Under the pieces are notes generated by a model. The model saw only the letters and a list, made by a program, of their open reading frames with translations. It made no database searches and was not told the origin of the DNA. The position numbers and the translations under genes are program-made. 64,000 nucleotides of DNA, taken from Desulfobaccales bacterium (GTDB lineage Bacteria > Desulfobacterota > Desulfobaccia > Desulfobaccales > 0-14-0-80-60-11). The stretch lies in assembly GCA_037481655.1 (NCBI GenBank), contig JBBFLF010000009.1:1-64000 (forward strand), read 5' to 3'. Below, piece by piece: positions 57,466 to 64,000 of the stretch (its first letter is position 1; each line of letters begins with the position of its first letter).

Positions 57466-57920
57466 CCCCGGGCACCCGCTTCCGTTTCCCCCTGGCCACG
57501 GTGCTCAAGGTCTCCCGGTTGCGGGAGGAGGCGGCCCGCCTGAGGCTGGCCCAGGCGCTGAAACGCGTGGCCGCCAGCCGCCGGGCTCTGACGGAGACGG
57601 AGGAGTTGCTGGCGAAGCGCCTGGCGGGTTTGGAAGGCGAGGCCTCCCGGTCCTTCAGCACGGAGGACTTTCTCCTGCACCTGCGCCACCTGGAGTCCCT
57701 CTCCCGGGCGCTGGCCGGCTGGCGGGAGCGCCTGCAGCAGGAGGAAGCGGCGGCCGAGCGGGAGCGCCAGACCCTTTTGAAGCACCATCAGGAGACCCGC
57801 CTCCTGGAAAAGCTCCGGGACCGGGCCTGGGCTCGCTTCCGGCGAGGCCTGACCCGGCAGCAGGAACAGGAAACGGAAGCGGCGGTGCTGGCCCGCTTCC
57901 CCACCGGCGGCGGGGGCTAA
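57462..57920 (+). CDS. fliJ: Flagellar export chaperone FliJ
   Basis: A 152-aa protein that is almost entirely an antiparallel coiled coil, as in FliJ. It starts FRFPLATVLKVSRLREEAAR, the usual R-F-x-L-x-x-V-L pattern, followed by heptads such as LRHLESLSRALAGWRERLQQ. It stimulates the FliI ATPase and cycles chaperones. It is identified by its shape and by the overlap with fliI. The 262 bp after it contain no gene I can support. Confidence 0.85.
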   Translation: MTPGTRFRFPLATVLKVSRLREEAARLRLAQALKRVAASRRALTETEELLAKRLAGLEGEASRSFSTEDFLLHLRHLESLSRALAGWRERLQQEEAAAERERQTLLKHHQETRLLEKLRDRAWARFRRGLTRQQEQETEAAVLARFPTGGGG

Positions 57921-58182
57921 CCCTGGCGGCGCTACCGGCTCTGGCAAGGAGGGCAGGAGAGATCAAAGACTTGGCTCCATGAGGCCGCCAGACCGGACCA
58001 GACCAAGGATGGGGGACCGTCCATGCCCAGAGTCCGGGCCGGCGGCGCAAGGTTTTCCCGGGTGACGGCCTTTCAGACTTTGGGGCCGGAGGCGGCGGGA
58101 GGGAATCCCTGCCGCCTGCCAGGGTCCTCACGGACCGGAAGGTTTTCTGGAAGCCTACAGCCTCCCAGGGAGGAAGAGATCC

Positions 58183-58746
58183 ATGAAAATGGCAGGCAGC
58201 CTGCAAACGACCGGCGGCATCATGGGAAGCCTGCTCATCGCCGGCCTCCTCGTTAAAATGGCCCTCACCGCCATCTGGCTGAAGCCTCCGGGGAGCTGGC
58301 TCCTCCAGGGTCCCCGGGTGAGCGAGGCGGCCACCCCGGCGGAGGCCCGTCCCGGCGAGGCCGGCGCCCTCTCCCGGCTGGCCACCCTTCTCCAGCAGCA
58401 GCGGGAATCCCTCTCCGCCCGGGAAGCCGCCCTGGCCCTGAGGGAGGAGCAACTCCGACAGGTGCGTCAGGAGGTGGAACAACGCCTCCGGGAACTCCAG
58501 ACCCTGCAATCCCGCATCCTGGAAGCCATTGAAGAGGAGAGGCGCATCAAGGGCGAACACCAACGGCACCTGGCCGCCACCCTGGAGGCCATGCCTCCGG
58601 ACAAGGCCGGCAAACTGCTGGAAAAAATGGAAGAGGAGGTCGCCGTCCAGCTTCTCCGGCGCCTCAAAGGGAAGGAGGCCGGGGCCATCCTCACCCACCT
58701 GGCCCCGGACAAGGCCGCCCGCCTCAGCCAGCGGCTGTTGCAGTAA
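58183..58746 (+). CDS. MotE-like protein (MgtE N-terminal domain)
   Basis: A 187-aa protein with one N-terminal transmembrane helix (about residues 11-32), a central coiled coil (about 68-125) and a C-terminal MgtE_N-type helical repeat (MPPDKAGKLLEKMEEEVAVQ and LKGKEAGAILTHLAPDKAAR). This is the domain layout of MotE family proteins, which follow fliJ in many flagellar operons; rhizobial MotE assists motor protein MotC. GGAGG lies upstream of the ATG. It is the last flagellar gene in the window. Confidence 0.8.
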   Translation: MKMAGSLQTTGGIMGSLLIAGLLVKMALTAIWLKPPGSWLLQGPRVSEAATPAEARPGEAGALSRLATLLQQQRESLSAREAALALREEQLRQVRQEVEQRLRELQTLQSRILEAIEEERRIKGEHQRHLAATLEAMPPDKAGKLLEKMEEEVAVQLLRRLKGKEAGAILTHLAPDKAARLSQRLLQ

Positions 58747-59004
58747 CCCCCCAAGAGTAAAGAGAGCGACTCCTGGGGAGGCAGCCAGAAGGGGGCCTGG
58801 CCCACCCACAGGGGATGAAAATCATGGCGGCGAAACGGGAAGGGAGCAGGCGAGGAGGGGCAGGGGGAGCCGGAGGCACATAATGGACCTCTGCGAAAGG
58901 TAGGGCTTAGGGGCTTCCTTCTCCACCCTTCTGGGCGATGACCAGCACCGCGCGGCCCACGACCCCTTTTTTCACCCCCTGCACTCGGTTTTGCCCTTTA
59001 CCCC

Positions 59005-59032
59005 TTGATTATCTGGCGGGCCCATTTATGAT
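59005..59032 (+). promoter_or_regulatory. Probable promoter of yjbQ-phoH-pgpH-ybeY-pdxJ
   Basis: TTGATT (59005-59010), a 16-bp spacer and TATGAT (59027-59032, 5/6). The earlier part of the 326-bp gap (58747-59004) contains no gene and no clear terminator. Confidence 0.65.
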
Positions 59033-59072
59033 AAAATGGAGTTGTCAGCGGCAGCATTGACTCATTTTTCCT

Positions 59073-59513
59073 GTGTTTGCACTGAGCACCTTCAGCCTGG
59101 AGGTCCCCACCACTGCGGGGACGGACATCGTGGACCTCACCGATTCTGTCAGGGAGGCGGTCCAGCAGACCGGCATCGCTGACGGCCTCCTCACCCTGTT
59201 CATTGCCGGCTCCACCGCGGCTTTGACGACCATTGAGTATGAGCCGGGGGTGGTGAATGATCTGCGCCACGCCATCGAGCGCCTCTTTCCCCGGGAACTG
59301 GCCTACGAACATGACCGGCGCTGGGGGGACGGCAACGGCTATGCCCACGTGCGGGCCGCGTTTTTGAAGCCCTCCCTCACCATCCCGCTTCAGCAGGGCC
59401 GCCTGCAGTTGGGCACCTGGCAGCAGATTGTCCTGTGCGATTTTGACAATCGCCCCCGCCGCCGGCAGATCCAGGGCCAGGTGCTGGGGCTCAGGCCCTC
59501 CTCTTCCCCGTGA
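59073..59513 (+). CDS. YjbQ/UPF0047 protein (secondary thiamine-phosphate synthase type)
   Basis: A 146-aa UPF0047 protein. GTDIVDLTDSVREAVQQTGI, LLTLFIAGSTAALTTIEYEP and DGNGYAHVRAAFLKPSLTIP carry the conserved His and Glu residues of the family; LGTWQQIVLCDFDNRPRRRQ closes it. E. coli YjbQ has a weak thiamine-phosphate synthase activity; the physiological role is unclear. GTG start, overlapping phoH by 4 nt. Confidence 0.88.
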   Translation: MFALSTFSLEVPTTAGTDIVDLTDSVREAVQQTGIADGLLTLFIAGSTAALTTIEYEPGVVNDLRHAIERLFPRELAYEHDRRWGDGNGYAHVRAAFLKPSLTIPLQQGRLQLGTWQQIVLCDFDNRPRRRQIQGQVLGLRPSSSP

Positions 59514-60526
59514 AACCTCCTGCCCTCTCCTCCGGCCACCTGGTCAGCGAGCAGCTCTCCTTCGAAGATAACGCCGTGGCCCAGGCCCTCTTCGGAGAGC
59601 ACGGCGGGCATCTGCGCCTCATCGGCCGCCTGTTGGGCGTACGGCTCTCTTCCCGGGGGAGTCAGGTCACCATGGAGGGCCCGGTGGCGGCGGTGGAAGT
59701 GGCCCGGCGGGCGCTCACGGAGCTTCAGGAGGTCATTGCCGCCGGTTATGATCTCAAACCCCAGGATGTGCAGCACGCCGTGAAGATTTTGCAGGACAAA
59801 GCCAACGCCTCCCTGAAGGACATCTTTCTCGACACGGTCATTCTCTCGGCCACCAAGCGGCGCATTGCGCCCAAAAGCCTCACCCAGAAACGCTACATCG
59901 AGGCCATCCGCAGCCATGACATCGTCTTCGGGGTGGGCCCGGCGGGCACCGGCAAGACCTATCTCGCCATGGCCATGGCAGTGGCGGCGCTTCTCAACCA
60001 CGAATGCATCCGCATCGTCCTGGCCCGGCCGGCGGTGGAGGCCGGGGAAAAGCTGGGCTTTCTCCCGGGCGACCTCTATGAGAAGGTCAACCCCTACTTG
60101 AGGCCGCTGTATGACGCCCTGCACGACATGATGGACTTCGACAAGGCCACCCGCCTGGTGCAGCGGGGGGTGATCGAAGTGGCCCCCCTGGCCTTCATGC
60201 GGGGCCGGACCCTGAACGATTCCTTCGTCATCCTGGACGAAGCCCAGAACACCACCTCCGAGCAGATGCTCATGTTCCTCACCCGGCTGGGCTTCGGCTC
60301 CAAGGCGGTGATCACCGGCGACGTCACCCAGGTGGACCTGCCTCACGGGGTGCTCTCCGGGCTGGTGGAGGCCAAGGAGCTGCTGGACGGCATCGAGGGC
60401 ATTGCCTTCGTCTATTTCACCGAGCGGGATGTGGTGCGCCATCCCCTGGTGCAGGACATCATCCGGGCCTATGACAGCCGGCGCCAGCGCCCTGGCGAGG
60501 CCAAAGGGGAGGAGCGCCGTGGCTGA
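59510..60526 (+). CDS. PhoH-family ATPase (YbeZ type)
   Basis: A 338-aa protein with an N-terminal KH-like segment (about residues 15-80) and a PhoH ATPase domain: Walker [17 protein letters not shown] near 145, the [16 protein letters not shown] segment and Walker [16 protein letters not shown]. YbeZ proteins pair with the endoribonuclease YbeY in rRNA processing and stress response; ybeY lies two genes downstream in the same operon. GTG start. Confidence 0.93.
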   Translation: MKPPALSSGHLVSEQLSFEDNAVAQALFGEHGGHLRLIGRLLGVRLSSRGSQVTMEGPVAAVEVARRALTELQEVIAAGYDLKPQDVQHAVKILQDKANASLKDIFLDTVILSATKRRIAPKSLTQKRYIEAIRSHDIVFGVGPAGTGKTYLAMAMAVAALLNHECIRIVLARPAVEAGEKLGFLPGDLYEKVNPYLRPLYDALHDMMDFDKATRLVQRGVIEVAPLAFMRGRTLNDSFVILDEAQNTTSEQMLMFLTRLGFGSKAVITGDVTQVDLPHGVLSGLVEAKELLDGIEGIAFVYFTERDVVRHPLVQDIIRAYDSRRQRPGEAKGEERRG

Positions 60527-62933
60527 GCGTGAACCCGCCTCACCTCCCAGCCGCCCCGCCAAAGGCCGGGTGAATCTGCCCGCCTGGCTGTCCCGGCTAA
60601 TGCCGCCACGCTTTCGGTCCGTGATGGCCTGGGACCGCTGGCGCAAGCTCTTTCTGCTGGCGGGCCTCAGCCTCGTGTTGGCCCTGCTTTTGGCCCCGCC
60701 GCCTCAGCGGCCGCTGCACCACTATCAGGTGGGCCAGATCGCTCGGGAAGACCTGAAAGCCCCCCAGGATCTCCTGGTGGAGGATGCCGACACCACCGCC
60801 AAACGTCAGCAGGAGGCGGTGGCCCAGGTGCCGCCGGTCCTGGACCTGGACGAGGAGGCGGCGGAGCACATCAATGAGCGCCTCCACCGGGCCATGGCCT
60901 TCATGCGGGAGCAATTGCAGCGGCTGGGAGCCAACGGCAAGGCCTCAGGGGGCGCCTACCAGGAGCTCCTGGAGAACCTCAAGCCGGAGTTTGACCGGCT
61001 TTTGGGGGTGAGCCTGCCCGGACCCACCTTTCTCCTTTTGGCCCGGGGGGATTTCTCCCCCTCCCTGGAGGCCCTGGCCAAGCGCCTGGTGCAGGAGTTC
61101 TGCCGCCAGGGGGTCATCGGCTCCCGGACCCTGCCCACGCCGGAGCCCAAAGAGATCACCCTGCGCCGCCTGCCCTCCCGGAAGGAGCAGGTCTTAAGCC
61201 CCCCTTTCCCCTTTGTGGAGGTGGACAATCTGCGCCAGCCGGTGGCCAAGGTCTGCCGGGATATCGGGGGCAACATCCCGCCGGCGGACCGCTGGCTGGT
61301 GTGCGACCTGGTGCAGTTCCTCCTGACCCCCAACGTCACCCTGAACCTGGCGGAGACCCAGGAGCGCCGCCAGGCTGCCATGCGCCAGGTGAAGCCGGTC
61401 TTCTTCCCGGTGAAGAAGGGGGAACTTCTGGTGCGCGCCGGGGAACGCCTCACTCCCACCCATCTGGCGAAGATTCAGGCCTTGAGCCGGGTCTCTTCCC
61501 CCCGTCGCCAGGTGGTGATCTTTTTGGGGGTCTTTTTGAGCTTCATGCTCCTCATGGGCATCTCCTACCACCTGGCCCGCCTGTCTCTCAAGCGCTTCTC
61601 CACCCAGTTTAAAGACCTCCTCTTTTTGGCGGTGCTGCTGGCGGCCCATACCGGCTTGTGCCGTCTCTTCCTGGGGTTGGGAGAGCTTCTGGCCGCCAGC
61701 CGCCCGGAGTTGGGGACCCATCTGGTCTATGGCTGGCCGGTGGCTCTGGCTCCCATCTTGGCGGCCTTGTTCCTGGGGCTGGAGACCGGCCTGGGGGTGG
61801 CCTTCCTCTCCGCCACCCTGGCGGCCCTACTCCTGGACAAGCCCTTTCCCATCTTCCTGTATTTCCTCAGCGCCGGCCTGGTGGGCATCTGGGGGGTGCG
61901 CTCCTGCCAGCAGCGGGCTGACCTCATCCGGGCAGGGCTGGCCGTGGCTTTGGTGAACCTGGTGATGCTCACCGCCTTCAAGCTCCTGGACTACCCCTTT
62001 ACCCTGAAGGAGCTCCTCCTCGGGCAGGCCTTAGCCATCGGCGGGGGGGTCTTTACCGGCATCCTGGCCCTGGGCCTCACCCCCCTGGCGGAGATGGGCT
62101 TCCGCTACTCCTCCAACATCCGCCTCCTGGAGCTCCTGAACCTGGACCAGCCTTTATTGAAGGAGCTGATGCTGGTGGCGCCGGGGACTTATCACCACTC
62201 CCTGGTGGTGGGCCAGATGGTGGAGGCCGCCGCCGCCGCCATCGGCGCCAATCCCCTCCTGGCCAAGGCCGCGGCCTACTACCACGACATCGGCAAGATC
62301 AAAAAGCCCCTGTACTTCGTGGAAAATCAGATCGGGGTGGAGAACCGCCACGAGAAGCTGGCCCCCTCCATGAGCAGCCTCATCCTCATCGCCCATGTGA
62401 AGGAGGGAGCAGAGCTGGCCCGCAAACACCACCTGGGGGAGCAGATCGCCGACATCATCCGCCAGCACCACGGCACCTGCTTCATCAGTTATTTCTATCA
62501 GAAAGCCAAGGCCCTGGCCTCGGACCCCTCCCAGGTGCACATGGAGGACTACCGCTACCCCGGCCCCCGGCCCCAGACCAAGGAGGCGGGCCTGGTGCTC
62601 ATTGCCGACCAGCTGGAGGCCGCCTCCCGCACCCTCACCGATCCCACCCCGGCCCGGGTCACCGGCATGGTGCAGAAGATCATCAACAACATCTTTGCCG
62701 ACGGCCAACTGGATGAATGCGAGCTGACATTAAAAGAATTGCATCTCATCGCCAAGCACTGCATCAAGGTCTTAAACGGCATCTGTCACCATCGCATCCA
62801 GTATCCCCAGCCGGTGGAAAAGACCCGGGCCAATGACCATCTGGATAAACAACCGCCAGCGAAAGATCAGGCTCGAGCCGCAAACGGTGCGGACAAAAGC
62901 CGGGAGGATCTTAAACGCCTTGGGATGGTCTGA
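60519..62933 (+). CDS. 7TM-HD phosphodiesterase (PgpH-like, c-di-AMP type)
   Basis: An 804-aa protein with a first transmembrane helix (about residues 45-62), a periplasmic 7TMR-HDED region (about 70-320), seven membrane segments (about 325-545) and a cytoplasmic HD domain with the His589-Asp590 pair in AYYHDIGKIKKPLYFVENQI, HHSLVVGQMVEAAAAAIGAN before it, and HHGTCFISYFYQKA after. The Gram-positive homologue PgpH degrades c-di-AMP; that substrate is inferred here. The GTG start overlaps phoH by 8 nt. Confidence 0.9.
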   Translation: MAEREPASPPSRPAKGRVNLPAWLSRLMPPRFRSVMAWDRWRKLFLLAGLSLVLALLLAPPPQRPLHHYQVGQIAREDLKAPQDLLVEDADTTAKRQQEAVAQVPPVLDLDEEAAEHINERLHRAMAFMREQLQRLGANGKASGGAYQELLENLKPEFDRLLGVSLPGPTFLLLARGDFSPSLEALAKRLVQEFCRQGVIGSRTLPTPEPKEITLRRLPSRKEQVLSPPFPFVEVDNLRQPVAKVCRDIGGNIPPADRWLVCDLVQFLLTPNVTLNLAETQERRQAAMRQVKPVFFPVKKGELLVRAGERLTPTHLAKIQALSRVSSPRRQVVIFLGVFLSFMLLMGISYHLARLSLKRFSTQFKDLLFLAVLLAAHTGLCRLFLGLGELLAASRPELGTHLVYGWPVALAPILAALFLGLETGLGVAFLSATLAALLLDKPFPIFLYFLSAGLVGIWGVRSCQQRADLIRAGLAVALVNLVMLTAFKLLDYPFTLKELLLGQALAIGGGVFTGILALGLTPLAEMGFRYSSNIRLLELLNLDQPLLKELMLVAPGTYHHSLVVGQMVEAAAAAIGANPLLAKAAAYYHDIGKIKKPLYFVENQIGVENRHEKLAPSMSSLILIAHVKEGAELARKHHLGEQIADIIRQHHGTCFISYFYQKAKALASDPSQVHMEDYRYPGPRPQTKEAGLVLIADQLEAASRTLTDPTPARVTGMVQKIINNIFADGQLDECELTLKELHLIAKHCIKVLNGICHHRIQYPQPVEKTRANDHLDKQPPAKDQARAANGADKSREDLKRLGMV

Positions 62934-63312
62934 GGCGGACCTCTCCCTCACCTTGGTGTCGGATCGGGCCATGGCCGCCTTAAACCGCCGCACCTTCGGC
63001 CGCCGGGGCCCCACCAACGTCATCGCCTTCCCCCTGGACGCCCCCGCGGGCCCGGAAGAGCCTCCCGCTCCCTCCGCCTCCGGGCCGCCCCGGGTCTTGG
63101 GGGAGGTGGTCATCTCCCTGGAGACCACCGTCCGGCAGGCCCAGGAGGCGGGCTGGCCCTGGGAAGAACTCCTCGACTTTTATCTCATTCACGGTATATT
63201 ACACTTGCTGGGCTACGACCATGAGACCCCGGCCGAGGAAGCGGCCATGGAGGCCAAAGCCTGGGAGCTCATGGAGGTGCTGCGACAGCCGGCAGAGGAG
63301 GCAGGCGACTGA
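62833..63312 (+). CDS. ybeY: Endoribonuclease YbeY
   Basis: A 159-aa zinc-dependent RNase for 16S rRNA 3'-end maturation and ribosome quality control. The metal site HGILHLLGYDH falls at residues 120-130, and TNVIAFPLDAP with GEVVISLETTVRQA precede it. A Pro/Ala-rich insert (about 73-87) is not seen in E. coli YbeY. It starts inside the last 101 nt of the upstream phosphodiesterase gene, a long overlap. Confidence 0.94.
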   Translation: MTIWINNRQRKIRLEPQTVRTKAGRILNALGWSEADLSLTLVSDRAMAALNRRTFGRRGPTNVIAFPLDAPAGPEEPPAPSASGPPRVLGEVVISLETTVRQAQEAGWPWEELLDFYLIHGILHLLGYDHETPAEEAAMEAKAWELMEVLRQPAEEAGD

Positions 63313-63396
63313 AATTGTCGGCCGCCGGACCGCGTGGGGATCGGTCCCTGGCGCCGGCTTTTCTGCCTCATTTTTCAGGGACAGGAGGCGCAACCC

Positions 63397-64000
63397 TTGG
63401 CGAAACTGGAAGTGAATGTGGATCATGTGGCCACCCTCCGGCAGGCCCGCCTGGGGCGGGAGCCCGATCCGGTGACCGCCGCCGCCTTGGCGGAGCTGGC
63501 CGGGGCCCACGGCATCATCGTGCACTTGCGGGAGGACCGCCGGCACATTCAGGACCGGGACCTGAGGCTTCTGCGGGAGACCGTCAAGACCCGCCTCAAC
63601 CTGGAGATGGCGGCCACCGAGGAGATGCTCCGCATCGCTTCCGAGGTCAAACCCGATCTGGTGACCCTGGTGCCGGAAAAGCGCCAGGAGCTCACCACCG
63701 AAGGGGGCCTGGACGTGGTGAGCCAAAAGGACGTCCTCCGGGATTATATTCAGCGCCTCAAGGCCGCCGGGCTCACCGTCAGCCTCTTTGTGGATGCGGA
63801 TTATGCCCAACTGAACGCCGCCAAGGAGGTGGGAGCTGCCTGGGTGGAGCTGCACACCGGCACCTATGCCGAAGCCGAAAGCGAAGCCGAGGCCCAGAGG
63901 CTTTTTGACCAGCTCCTGGACGCCGCCCGCCATGCCCGCAGCCTGGGGCTCCGGGTCAAATGCGGCCACGGCCTCAATTATGTCAATATCCTGCCCTTTC
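63397..64000 (+). CDS. pdxJ: Pyridoxine 5'-phosphate synthase (partial, cut by window end)
   Basis: 201 codons are visible. [20 protein letters not shown] is the PdxJ N-terminal signature, [20 protein letters not shown] and [20 protein letters not shown] follow, [20 protein letters not shown] is the hallmark segment, and [10 protein letters not shown] is reached just before the edge. PdxJ condenses 1-deoxyxylulose-5-phosphate with aminoacetone phosphate in vitamin B6 synthesis. A TTG start at 63397 is supported by AGGAGG 8 nt upstream. It follows ybeY by 84 bp. Confidence 0.95.
   Translation, partial: MAKLEVNVDHVATLRQARLGREPDPVTAAALAELAGAHGIIVHLREDRRHIQDRDLRLLRETVKTRLNLEMAATEEMLRIASEVKPDLVTLVPEKRQELTTEGGLDVVSQKDVLRDYIQRLKAAGLTVSLFVDADYAQLNAAKEVGAAWVELHTGTYAEAESEAEAQRLFDQLLDAARHARSLGLRVKCGHGLNYVNILPF

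Overview
The window is G+C-rich, densely coded bacterial DNA, almost certainly chromosomal and from a flagellated, meso-diaminopimelate-type Gram-negative. The dcw content, a thrS-infC-rpmI-rplT-pheS run, the flgBC-fliEFGHIJ cluster, sigma-54 activators next to GG-N10-GC promoters, a glycolate-oxidase-type Fe-S subunit and a tmRNA tag ADNYGYALAA fit a Desulfobacterota (former Deltaproteobacteria) lineage. That placement is inference from gene content, not a database result.

Layout. 1-1.7 kb: GDPD phosphodiesterase, a DMT-type permease, RuvX. 1.9-21.3 kb: one dcw cell-wall/division cluster on the + strand, mraZ-rsmH-ftsL-ftsI-murE-murF-mraY-murD-ftsW-(small ORF)-murG-[insert]-murC-ftsQ-ftsA-ftsZ, without murB. 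The insert between murG and murC (14.5-16.5 kb) breaks the compact pattern. It holds a DUF559 endonuclease cassette between inverted G/C-rich palindromes, an AT-rich gene remnant, a truncated second copy of the murC 5' end, and a DUF433/DUF5615 toxin-antitoxin-like pair, followed by intact murC. 21.6-28.4 kb: an envelope polysaccharide operon with two GT4 enzymes, a polytopic membrane protein fused to a DUF4091 domain, and a polyprenyl-phosphate sugar transferase. 28.5-32.5 kb: thiM-thiE-Rrf2, then mobB and a beta-hydroxyacid dehydrogenase on the - strand, then a Bcp peroxiredoxin.

32.5-32.9 kb: tmRNA with its own promoter and terminator. 33-37.7 kb: a secreted triple helix-hairpin-helix protein, a small secreted protein, a GlcF-like Fe-S protein, and a GH8 lipoprotein (- strand). 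37.8-42.3 kb: thrS-infC-rpmI-rplT-pheS with a hairpin/U-tract in the thrS leader and a probable ATC start for infC; pheT does not follow. 42.5-46.1 kb (- strand): DUF3568 lipoprotein, nth, murJ, a membrane protein with a basic tail. 46.3-51.2 kb: two sigma-54 activators around a pair of secreted proteins of unknown function that sit behind a sigma-54 promoter. 51.3-58.7 kb: flgB-flgC-fliE-fliF-fliG-fliH-fliI-fliJ-motE. 59-64 kb: yjbQ-phoH-pgpH-ybeY-pdxJ, the last cut by the window edge.

The most unusual region is the 2-kb insert at the start of murC. An essential gene appears to have been interrupted and restored, leaving an about 95% identical 5' fragment upstream of a toxin-antitoxin-like module. 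The membrane protein/DUF4091 fusion with a strong internal start site, and the sigma-54-controlled secreted pair beside the flagellar regulator, are the next most interesting.
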